Assembly (NCBI GenBank): GCA_035513655.1
Contig: DATKBV010000139.1
Location: forward strand, 1-21,842
Length of the DNA stretch: 21,842 nt
Reading direction: 5' to 3'
From: GCA-2726245 sp035513655
GTDB taxonomy: Bacteria; Planctomycetota; Planctomycetia; Pirellulales; Pirellulaceae
The notes under the pieces are model-generated. The model was given only the letters and a program-made list of their open reading frames with translations. It was not told the origin of the DNA and ran no database searches. A program made the position numbers and the translations under genes. Each line of letters begins with the position of its first letter. Position 1 is the first letter of the stretch. Shown here in pieces: positions 15,896 through 21,842 of this stretch.

Positions 15896-16372
15896 TCAAG
15901 CCCCTCGTATTGAAAACACAGGTGCGGGCACTGGGGCACCGACGTAAGGCGTGTTACCCAAGCTTTCGCCGTAGGAGCTAACGCTATCCTTGCCCTTACC
16001 GCCCTTCTGGACGGCACCCTTCTGATGCGATCCCCACAACTTCTGATGCGGTGCCTTTTGGCAAGCTCCCTTGTCGCAGCCACCTTTCTGAGCGGCACCT
16101 TTCTGACAGGCTCCCTTATCGCAGCCACCCTTCTGAGCGGCACCTTTCTGACAGGCTCCCTTGTCGCAGCCACCCTTCTGAGAGGCACCTTTCTGACAGG
16201 CACCTTTCTGAGTTGCGTCGCCTTTCTGGCAGGCGTCGCATTTCTGCGCAGCACCGTCACCAGATCGTCGGGCAAAGAGCTCGAAAGCTGTTGCTGGTTG
16301 GACACTTGCGAACAGAAGTCCGCAGACGGCGATCACCGCCAGTAAGAAACGTCTTGGGTTTGCCTTCATCAT
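15896..16372 (-). CDS. Exported low-complexity Cys/Lys/Gly/Gln tandem-repeat protein
   Basis: A 158-residue protein of no family I recognise. An N-terminal signal (MMKANPRRFLLAVIAVCGLL to about ATAFE, residues 1-30) leads to a mature domain of repeats. The core is a 15-residue unit KGACQKGAAQKGGCD, about three near-identical copies plus degenerate ones on both sides (KCDACQKGDATQKGAC; later HQKLWGSHQKGAVQKGG). The unit is basic and has regularly spaced Cys, with no CxxC, so it could bind metal, crosslink, or bind polyanions; this is inference. A short non-repetitive C-terminus ends in PVPAPVFSIRGA. ATG 16372 (or 16369) is chosen over 16384 because GAGGA lies just ahead of the former pair. It is divergent from the 16737 gene across about 364 bp. 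The opposite strand also stays open across the repeat; I prefer the minus strand for its signal peptide and ribosome-binding site. Confidence 0.72.
   Translation of the reverse strand: MMKANPRRFLLAVIAVCGLLFASVQPATAFELFARRSGDGAAQKCDACQKGDATQKGACQKGASQKGGCDKGACQKGAAQKGGCDKGACQKGAAQKGGCDKGACQKAPHQKLWGSHQKGAVQKGGKGKDSVSSYGESLGNTPYVGAPVPAPVFSIRGA
16066..16200. repeat. 45-bp tandem repeat, three copies
   Basis: Units at 16066-16110, 16111-16155 and 16156-16200 differ from each other at only a few positions. The first 20 bases of the middle unit are CTCCCTTATCGCAGCCACCC. Partial units flank the array (for example 16201-16210). 45 bp is 15 codons, so copy-number change would keep the reading frame of the 15896-16372 gene. 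The low divergence suggests recent expansion or gene conversion. Confidence 0.9.
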
Positions 16373-16736
16373 GCAAGTCCTCATTCAATTGAAGCTAGGT
16401 TGGAACGGTGTTCAGGTTAGCCCCACAGCAGTACATGGCGAGGCGCGGGGGCTCCGGTACATTCGGATCGGCCTGCTCAATAACATCGACGCCTATCACC
16501 GGATTTGACAGATGAACTCAGATCGTTGGCATAACCCATACGATCCGACTGACAAGCAGGTAGGGCAGGGAGGCAGGCAGGGCATAGTGATAGCACCGAT
16601 CGCTGTGATGGTTGGCGACTTGTTCGATTCATCTCGCCAAATGATTGCAGAACCTCCCGACCCGCAACCGAATAATCAAATCGATTGATACAGTTTCACG
16701 CGCTGCCACTGCCGCGCGCGGAAAACAGGGGGGGAT
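16373..16736. other. 364-bp divergent gap with a G-rich tract
   Basis: The control region between the repeat protein (minus) and the 16737 gene (plus). At about 16559-16582 it has GG/GGG runs every two to three bases (GGGCAGGGAGGCAGGCAGGG), a weak G-quadruplex candidate on the plus strand. Just before ATG 16737 is a G-run that may serve as ribosome-binding sequence. No promoter boxes stand out, and I see no gene. Confidence 0.5.
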
Positions 16737-17753
16737 ATGTCTGAACGAGCGCTGCAAGTGCAGTCTGCTTGGCGCTGCGTCCGCGCATCGCTGCAAGCAA
16801 TCATCTGCCGCTTTGCGGATAGGCCGAGCCTGGCGTTTGCAATCGTGATCGCGATCGCTGTCGGTTTTTTGGAGGCCACCGCCACGGCAGCGGCACCGCG
16901 CGGGCCCGCGGCGTTGGACGAGCAGTCTCGGAATGAGGCCATTAACTCCATTCCGTTTGACCAGCTGACCGAAGCGACACAAGCAAAGCTCTGGGGCGTC
17001 GTTTCACAGCCGAGCATCTACCGCCAGTTGCCAGTGACGGTGATCGAATCCGATCCCGACATGCACGTTTTCTTGGTCCGTTATCCAGAAGTCATCATTA
17101 ACATGTGGCAGTTGATGGGCGTCACCAAAGTACAGATCCAGCGAACGGGCGACTATACGTTCCAGGCTTCCGATGGTGCCGGTACGGTTTGCGACGTGCA
17201 ATTGGTCTACGGCGACCAAAACACGCATGTGTACTACGCCGAAGGGAGCTACGAAGGTGCATTGTTGCGAAAGTTAATTCGCGGCAGCTGCGTGATGGTT
17301 CTCAAATCCGACTACCGCCGCACCGAAGATCAAGACGTTTTCGTGACCGATCGACTCGATATGTTCGTGCAACTCGACAACGTTGGCGCGGAGATACTCG
17401 CCAAGACACTTCATCCGCTGGTCGGCAAGTCCGCGGATCACAACTTCACCGAGTCGACTCGGTTCTTAAGCCAAGTATCTCAAGCCGCCGAAACTCGTGC
17501 CGCCGGACTGCAGCACCTGGCCGGTCGCCTGAGCAACATTGGGGAACCGGTTCGTGACCGGTTTGTGCAGATCGCAACCGAGGTAAACCACCGCGCGGCA
17601 CTTCGCGACGCGGGACGGCAAGCCTTCACGGAGCAGGTTCATGTGACTCCTGTCGCGACGATCCCCGTGGTCACTACGGGACCGGTGATGGAAGGGGCGA
17701 GCCAATTGTTTGAAGCGGCTCCGTCGCGAAAGCTGCTGCGTTTACGCAGGTAG
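16737..17753 (+). CDS. Exported or membrane-anchored protein of unknown function
   Basis: A 338-residue protein I cannot place in a family. The N-terminus is long and basic (about 1-32, several Arg), then a hydrophobic stretch SLAFAIVIAIAVGFL (about 31-45) ending ATATAAA, so it is a signal peptide with an extended n-region or a signal anchor. The mature part holds RNEAINSIPFDQL, then a mixed alpha/beta domain (about 90-225) with PDMHVFLVRYPEVIINMWQL, QASDGAGTVCDVQLVYGDQ and GSCVMVLKSDY, and a helical tail with TESTRFLSQVSQAAETRA (about 240-285). No catalytic motif is evident. The G-rich run directly before the ATG is a plausible ribosome-binding site. It converges with the Tat oxidoreductase across the repeat at 17821-17930. 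Confidence 0.7.
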   Translation: MSERALQVQSAWRCVRASLQAIICRFADRPSLAFAIVIAIAVGFLEATATAAAPRGPAALDEQSRNEAINSIPFDQLTEATQAKLWGVVSQPSIYRQLPVTVIESDPDMHVFLVRYPEVIINMWQLMGVTKVQIQRTGDYTFQASDGAGTVCDVQLVYGDQNTHVYYAEGSYEGALLRKLIRGSCVMVLKSDYRRTEDQDVFVTDRLDMFVQLDNVGAEILAKTLHPLVGKSADHNFTESTRFLSQVSQAAETRAAGLQHLAGRLSNIGEPVRDRFVQIATEVNHRAALRDAGRQAFTEQVHVTPVATIPVVTTGPVMEGASQLFEAAPSRKLLRLRR

Positions 17754-17820
17754 AGGCGACTGATTCGATCGCAAGCCGCTCGCCAAGAAATGTGGGAGGG
17801 GCCGCGAAACCCCCGACCCC

Positions 17821-17930
17821 TCATGGCTTTTAACTCGTCGCAATTCGAATCCGCGCGAGCCGCCCCAAGGTCTGGCGACCTTGGCTACGGGCTCACGGCT
17901 TTTAACTCGTCGCGATTAAAGCTCGCGCGA
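17821..17930. repeat. Direct-repeat/hairpin intergenic element
   Basis: Two 38-bp copies, 17821-17858 and 17893-17930, are identical at 31 of 38 positions and share GGCTTTTAACTCGTCGC and CGCGCGA. Between them lies an inverted repeat (17857-17894). This looks like a small intergenic repeat, perhaps of a dispersed family. Confidence 0.65.
17857..17894. terminator. Stem-loop between convergent genes, possible two-way terminator
   Basis: CCAAGGTC (17865-17872) and GACCTTGG (17877-17884) make a perfect 8-bp stem with loop TGGC. Outer arms GAGCC (17857-17861) and GGCTC (17890-17894) extend it. It sits between two convergent genes, where a bidirectional terminator would be useful, but no T-run follows on either side. 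Confidence 0.4.
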
Positions 17931-17938
17931 AGGGCGAG

Positions 17939-19339
17939 CTAGATCGACCAGCCTTCACGATACTCGCGATGCACGAATTCGTTCACGGCGGGCAGGTTTG
18001 TGCTCTTCAAGCTCTTCGCGTCCCACTCGATCCGTTGGCCTTCGCCAGCTCGCATGGCGAGATTGCCGACGAGGATCGTTTCGGTCAAGCGGCCTGCATA
18101 GCCGAAGTTCGACATCGTGCCTGGCTCGTATTCGCCTTTGATGGTACTCACGAACTCCCACTTCTGTCGTTGATCGTTAACCGCATTGTATGGGATACGC
18201 GGCAATGTTTGTTCTGGCTTCTTGAAATCCTTAAAGTTGTCTTCGGGAAGCAGGAAGTACTGAGCACCATAATCGTCGGGCGAGAATAAGATTCCCTTGC
18301 TGCCAACAAGCACGGCACCGCTCGTCTTGCGGCCACCTTCGCGTTGTTCTTGGATGCGCTTCTGGAACGAAGCGGGGAGCTGGCTGATTAGCTCATTGTC
18401 GGGCAGATTTCCACCGTCGTACCAATAGAAGTTACAAGGCGGCAAGTTGCCGCGCTTGGGAAACTCGAACACCAGCGACGAGCTGCCCGGGAAGGTCTCG
18501 CCTTCGAAGAGGCCCGGGTTCTTGACTGCCGTAACGGCAATTGGGTCCCATAACTCCAATGCCATGACGGGCATGTTCGTCGTGTGACAAGCCATGTCGC
18601 CGAGTGCTCCGGTGCCGAAGTCAACCCAACCGCGCCAATTAAACGAGTGATACACGCCGTCCTTGAACGGCCGCATCGGAGCGGGACCGATCCAGGCATC
18701 CCAATTCAGACCCTCTGGAATCGGATCTTCGCCCGCTGGGCGGCCAACGCCTTGCGGCCACACGGGTCGATTGGACCAAATATGAACGGCCGAGACATCG
18801 CCGATCGCACCCGAGCGGATTACTTCCACGGCTTCGCGGAGCCCATCTTCCGACGTGCCTTGATTGCCCATCTGCGTGACGACGCCGGTCTCTTGAGCGA
18901 CTTCACGCATCATTCGAGCTTCCTGGATCGACCAGGTCAGCGGCTTCTGGCAGTAAACGTGCTTCTTCATCCGCATCGCCTTGATCGCGGCGGCGGCGTG
19001 ATTGTGGTCTGGAGTGCTGACCGTGACGATGTCGACTTTGTCTCCCAGTTTGTCGAGCATCTCGCGGTAATCCGTGAACTGTTTCGCGTCGGGAAACTCG
19101 CGGCCTTTCTTCGTCAACGTCCCGCCATCGACGTCACACAGCCCGACGATGGAAACGCCTTGCTCGCCAATGTGGCTCGTGTCACTACCACCTTTACCGC
19201 CAACTCCGACACAGGCCGCGCTGAGCGACTGTAGGGCTGAGACTTGTGCTTTCGCGGCAGTTTGGCTGCCGATCCAGAAGCCAGCACCTAGGGCAGCGGA
19301 CTGTCCGATAAATCGGCGACGTGTTGTCTTTCGTGTCAT
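17939..19339 (-). CDS. Tat-exported Gfo/Idh/MocA family oxidoreductase
   Basis: A 466-residue protein. Residues 1-31 are a twin-arginine signal: TRRRFIGQSAALGAGFWIG then TAAKAQ, so it is folded with cofactor in the cytosol and exported by Tat. The Rossmann domain has AACVGVGGKGG (about 41-51, nucleotide loop), IVGLCDVD, IVTVSTPDHNHAAAAI (about 104-119) and HVYCQKPLTW (127-136). Here QKP replaces EKP; the Lys remains and this variant is common in exported planctomycete members. DFGTGALGDMACHTTNMPVM carries the usual His region of the C-terminal domain. The closest behaviour is the bacterial 'Gfo/Idh with Tat signal' group, which works on extracytoplasmic sugars with tightly bound NAD(P). The substrate is unknown. 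It stands alone, and its promoter should lie in 19340-19450. Confidence 0.93.
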   Translation of the reverse strand: MTRKTTRRRFIGQSAALGAGFWIGSQTAAKAQVSALQSLSAACVGVGGKGGSDTSHIGEQGVSIVGLCDVDGGTLTKKGREFPDAKQFTDYREMLDKLGDKVDIVTVSTPDHNHAAAAIKAMRMKKHVYCQKPLTWSIQEARMMREVAQETGVVTQMGNQGTSEDGLREAVEVIRSGAIGDVSAVHIWSNRPVWPQGVGRPAGEDPIPEGLNWDAWIGPAPMRPFKDGVYHSFNWRGWVDFGTGALGDMACHTTNMPVMALELWDPIAVTAVKNPGLFEGETFPGSSSLVFEFPKRGNLPPCNFYWYDGGNLPDNELISQLPASFQKRIQEQREGGRKTSGAVLVGSKGILFSPDDYGAQYFLLPEDNFKDFKKPEQTLPRIPYNAVNDQRQKWEFVSTIKGEYEPGTMSNFGYAGRLTETILVGNLAMRAGEGQRIEWDAKSLKSTNLPAVNEFVHREYREGWSI

Positions 19340-19771
19340 GAAAAATCCCTCAGACGAATGTGAACGGAGAAAGTAAGTGGCCGCCGCGGAAGCGAAGGCG
19401 TTGTGGTTCCTTGCAAATAGTAGAAAGCGAACCTGCCCGCGATACTTACGCGTTAAAGGTTGTCGCTGCTCTATTAAAATCAGCCTCTACGATAACAAGC
19501 AGCCACGGCAGATACAATCAGTAACATCACAGCACCCGCCATTCTGGGCGTGCGCCGTCGCGCCGACGTCGTACCCCGACTCACGGGGGCTTCGCGATCC
19601 TGTGCCGAGTCAGTACCATCGACGAGTCAGTACCATCGCCGATTTGGTGCGGAATACTGCTCGCGATTGAGAATGGCGCTTTTGAAAAAGTGCGTCAACG
19701 CCATCGGCGATGCGGTATAACCTGTCAGTGGTTTTCTCCAGCAACCCGACTTCGCAAGGACCACTTTTACC
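19340..19771. other. 432-bp divergent gap
   Basis: It lies between the Tat oxidoreductase (minus) and the LRR lipoprotein (plus). It contains a short tandem repeat (19606-19638) and a small hairpin (CCCCG 19574-19578 with CGGGG 19584-19588). No confident promoter boxes and no credible gene were found. Confidence 0.55.
19606..19638. repeat. 16-bp sequence in two tandem copies
   Basis: CGAGTCAGTACCATCG occurs at 19606-19621 and again at 19623-19638, 17 bp apart. Two identical copies in a divergent gap could be paired regulator sites or a simple duplication. Confidence 0.6.
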
Positions 19772-21091
19772 ATGACAATCCATCCGTTATTCCGTGTCTT
19801 TGTTGCGGGCATTGCTCTCGGACTCGCAACCGTCGGCTGCAAGCAGAGCACGCCGCATTCCACACCAGCTCCTGCGGAAGTTGCCGCTGCAAGAACGCCC
19901 GAGATCGCAGATGACCAAGCAGCCGTCGCTGCGTTAACGGAAGCCGGGTTTCTACTGATGAAGAACGCGGAGGGCAATGTGACCGAGTTTTCCGTGGCGA
20001 GTGACAGCGATATTTCGAGTTCCTTCGCGCACTTGGCGGGCGTTCCGAATGTCCAGGTTGCGCGTTTCACGGGACCGGGGATCACGGATGCGGGCCTGGA
20101 AGCGCTCGAGCATTTGAAAGAACTCAAGCGGCTCGATGTGACTGACTCGGCGATCGGCGACGGGACTCTCAGAGTGGCCAGCCATCTCGGCAAGCTTGAG
20201 GCCATCTTTCTGCGTCGCACGGCCGTGACCGATGCTGGACTCGCTGCATTGACGGGACTTCCCAAGTTGCGCGCCGTCGATCTGCGCAACAGCAACATTA
20301 CCGATGCTGGGTTGGATCACCTGGCCAAGATCAAGACGTTGGTCGACATCCAACTGGAAAAGTCAAAAGTAACGGATGTCGGCGTGGCCAAGCTGGCGGC
20401 ACTTCCTTTGAAGTCATTCAACGTGAACTATTGCACGGCAGTCGGTGATCCCTCGCTCGCCATACTCGGCGGAATGCCTGGACTCGAGTCGATCCAAATG
20501 GATTCGGCACGCATTACCGATGCCGGCATGCCAGCCATCGCCCAATTGACCAAGCTCAAACGATTTCGAATTCACTATGCCGATGTGACGGGTGAAGGCT
20601 TGGCGCACATTGCCAAGCTCGTCAACTTGGAGCGTCTGGAGTTGCGAGGCACTTCGTTGGACGACGCTGGCTTGGAAGTGATCTCGGGCTTGCCGAAAGT
20701 CAATTATCTGGACATCAGCGAATGCAAGTTAGCGACGCCTGCGGGCATGAAAAAGATTGGTCGATTGACGCGGCTCAAGAATCTCGGCTTCTGGGAAACC
20801 AAACTCGACGACGAAGCATTAAACGCGCTGTCGGGTCTTACAAATCTGGAATCGCTCGACTTGAAGGCGACGCAAATCACGGACGAATCGGTGCCGACGA
20901 TCCTGAAATTCCAAAAGCTCAAGACGCTCGATGTGGGTGGAACCCAGTTAACCAACGACAGCTTTCGCCAACTGGGCGCGTTGCCAAACCTAAAAGTCCT
21001 GAATGTTGCCAACACGAGCATCGGGTTCGACGTGATTGACGAACTGGCGGAAGCTCGCAAGGATCTCAAAGTCATCGAGTACGAGAACTAA
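19772..21091 (+). CDS. Leucine-rich-repeat lipoprotein
   Basis: A 439-residue protein. Residues 1-22 are a lipoprotein signal with lipobox LATVGC (lipidated Cys23), and a Ser/Thr/Pro/Ala-rich linker follows. From about residue 92 to 435 there are about 13 leucine-rich repeats of roughly 24 residues, typified by ITDAGLEALEHLKELKRLDV, with recurring (I/V)TDAGL turns. This RNI/internalin-like solenoid normally binds proteins or sugars; no enzymatic domain is present. Acylated Cys23 would anchor it to a membrane facing the periplasm or surface. The ligand is unknown. AAGGA lies upstream of ATG 19772. It is followed 67 bp later by a Gfo/Idh gene on the same strand. Confidence 0.9.
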   Translation: MTIHPLFRVFVAGIALGLATVGCKQSTPHSTPAPAEVAAARTPEIADDQAAVAALTEAGFLLMKNAEGNVTEFSVASDSDISSSFAHLAGVPNVQVARFTGPGITDAGLEALEHLKELKRLDVTDSAIGDGTLRVASHLGKLEAIFLRRTAVTDAGLAALTGLPKLRAVDLRNSNITDAGLDHLAKIKTLVDIQLEKSKVTDVGVAKLAALPLKSFNVNYCTAVGDPSLAILGGMPGLESIQMDSARITDAGMPAIAQLTKLKRFRIHYADVTGEGLAHIAKLVNLERLELRGTSLDDAGLEVISGLPKVNYLDISECKLATPAGMKKIGRLTRLKNLGFWETKLDDEALNALSGLTNLESLDLKATQITDESVPTILKFQKLKTLDVGGTQLTNDSFRQLGALPNLKVLNVANTSIGFDVIDELAEARKDLKVIEYEN

Positions 21092-21158
21092 GGCACGAAG
21101 CCCCGGACTTTCAACGTTTCGAAAGCTTCATAAGTCTCCAGTCTGCTGAGTACGCGCC

Positions 21159-21842
21159 ATGCCTCTGCCGCAAATGATTCGCTGGGGAATCCTAGGCATT
21201 GGCCGCTTTGGTCGCCTTCACGCACAAGCCGTTCGGTCGACCTATGGCCTCGAATTAGCCGCCATTTGCAATCGCAATCGCGAACGTCTGGAGGAAGCTC
21301 AGGCAGAGATTTCCGCCCCGCTCGCGCTGACCGACTTTCACGAGTTGCTGGACGATCCTTCGATCGACGCCGTCAGCATCACCACGCATTGGCAAGATCA
21401 CTATGAAGTGGCAGCTGCCGCGTTGGCGAGCGGTAAGCACGTGTTGCTGGAAAAACCCATGGCGGCAACCAGCGATGAGTGCCGGCGGCTGGTTGACTTG
21501 TCCCGGTCCTCGCAAGGCAAGTTCATGGTCGGCCACATCTGCCGATTCGACCCTCGTGTCACTTTGGCAAAGCAAGCGATCGACGCCGGACGGATCGGCC
21601 GCATCGTGTCGATGCATGCCAAGCGCAACTTGCCTCAGGCACGTGGCTCGCTGCGACTCGACAAGACATCTCCGCTGATGGGCGACGGGATTCACGATGC
21701 TGACTTGATGATGTGGTTTTTGGGGCGAGCACCAACGCGAGTCTACGGCCGTCACGTTCGGTTCAATGAGTTTCGCTATCCGGATGTCGGTTGGGCGATG
21801 CTCGAATTCGAAGACACTGCGATCGGCGTCATCGAAACGAAT
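21159..21842 (+). CDS. Gfo/Idh/MocA family oxidoreductase (3' end outside window)
   Basis: 228 residues are visible before the right edge. They show WGILGIGRFGRLHAQAV (GxGxxG loop), SITTHWQDHYEVAAAAL, KHVLLEKPMAA (catalytic Lys in EKP), MVGHICRFDP, and GDGIHDADLMMWFLG with the catalytic His/Asp region. There is no signal peptide, so it is cytosolic. The ATG at 21159 is used; 21174 is an alternative in frame and neither has a clear ribosome-binding site. It is probably NAD(P)-dependent on a sugar or inositol derivative. It is more like the cytosolic copy at 4675-5670 than the Tat-exported one. It may be co-transcribed with the LRR gene 67 bp upstream. Confidence 0.9.
   Translation, partial: MPLPQMIRWGILGIGRFGRLHAQAVRSTYGLELAAICNRNRERLEEAQAEISAPLALTDFHELLDDPSIDAVSITTHWQDHYEVAAAALASGKHVLLEKPMAATSDECRRLVDLSRSSQGKFMVGHICRFDPRVTLAKQAIDAGRIGRIVSMHAKRNLPQARGSLRLDKTSPLMGDGIHDADLMMWFLGRAPTRVYGRHVRFNEFRYPDVGWAMLEFEDTAIGVIETN

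Noticed and set aside
15544..15981. A 145-codon plus-strand frame in the gap
   Set aside because: Crosses the terminator-like stem and overlaps the end of the repeat-protein gene; no ribosome-binding site and no recognisable domain.
16066..16200. CRISPR array
   Set aside because: The repeats are head-to-tail without unique spacers and lie inside a coding frame.
16559..16582. G-quadruplex
   Set aside because: Too few GGG tracts for a confident three-tetrad structure; reported only as a weak candidate in the gap description.
18584..19234. A 216-codon plus-strand frame opposite the Tat oxidoreductase
   Set aside because: Antisense shadow; no start signal or domain.
19627..20298. A 223-codon minus-strand frame opposite the LRR gene
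   Set aside because: Mirrors the LRR repeats and lacks its own signals.

Overview
The window looks like a piece of a planctomycete chromosome, most likely from the Pirellulales/Pirellulaceae. I infer this from the gene content, not from a marker gene; there is no rRNA or tRNA. The pointers are three separate Gfo/Idh/MocA oxidoreductases (one with a Tat signal), an ABC-2 permease fused to a CPBP protease, a leucine-rich-repeat lipoprotein, a secreted PQQ-type sugar dehydrogenase beside an EF-hand esterase, and an ECF sigma/anti-sigma/PDZ operon. Base composition is moderately GC-rich, and many starts have weak or no Shine-Dalgarno sequence.

Layout. Positions 1-1710 (minus) carry an ECF sigma factor, its membrane anti-sigma partner (ATGA overlap) and a PDZ protein that runs off the left edge, an envelope-signalling operon. 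The 213-bp divergent gap (1711-1923) holds an inverted repeat and a small open frame that may be the remnant of a GH97 glycosidase N-terminus. Positions 1924-7185 (plus) carry a lipoprotein aldose 1-epimerase, MoaB/MogA, a HAD phosphatase, a Gfo/Idh oxidoreductase preceded by a 15-codon overlapping micro-ORF, a DUF4013 membrane protein and a small secreted protein of unknown function. Positions 7302-10329 (plus) hold a NatA-like ATPase and a NatB-like permease fused to a CPBP protease. Positions 10421-12147 (plus) hold a beta-CASP metallo-beta-lactamase nuclease translationally coupled to a DUF983 zinc-ribbon membrane protein.

Positions 12271-15458 (minus) form a two-gene secreted carbohydrate module: a propeller/PQQ sugar dehydrogenase, then an EF-hand alpha/beta-hydrolase. 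It looks richer in G+C than its surroundings. Positions 15896-16372 (minus) encode a small exported Cys/Lys/Gly/Gln repeat protein built on a 45-bp tandem repeat, and divergently from it runs a 338-residue exported protein of unknown function (16737-17753). A Tat-exported Gfo/Idh oxidoreductase (17939-19339, minus) converges on the latter across a direct-repeat/hairpin element. Positions 19772-21842 (plus) hold an LRR lipoprotein and a third Gfo/Idh oxidoreductase cut by the right edge.

Overall this is an ordinary planctomycete chromosomal stretch biased to envelope and extracellular carbohydrate functions. I see no phage, IS element or CRISPR array. The least explained items are the 45-bp-repeat Cys/Lys protein, the small frame and palindromes around the sigma start, and the intergenic repeat at 17821-17930.
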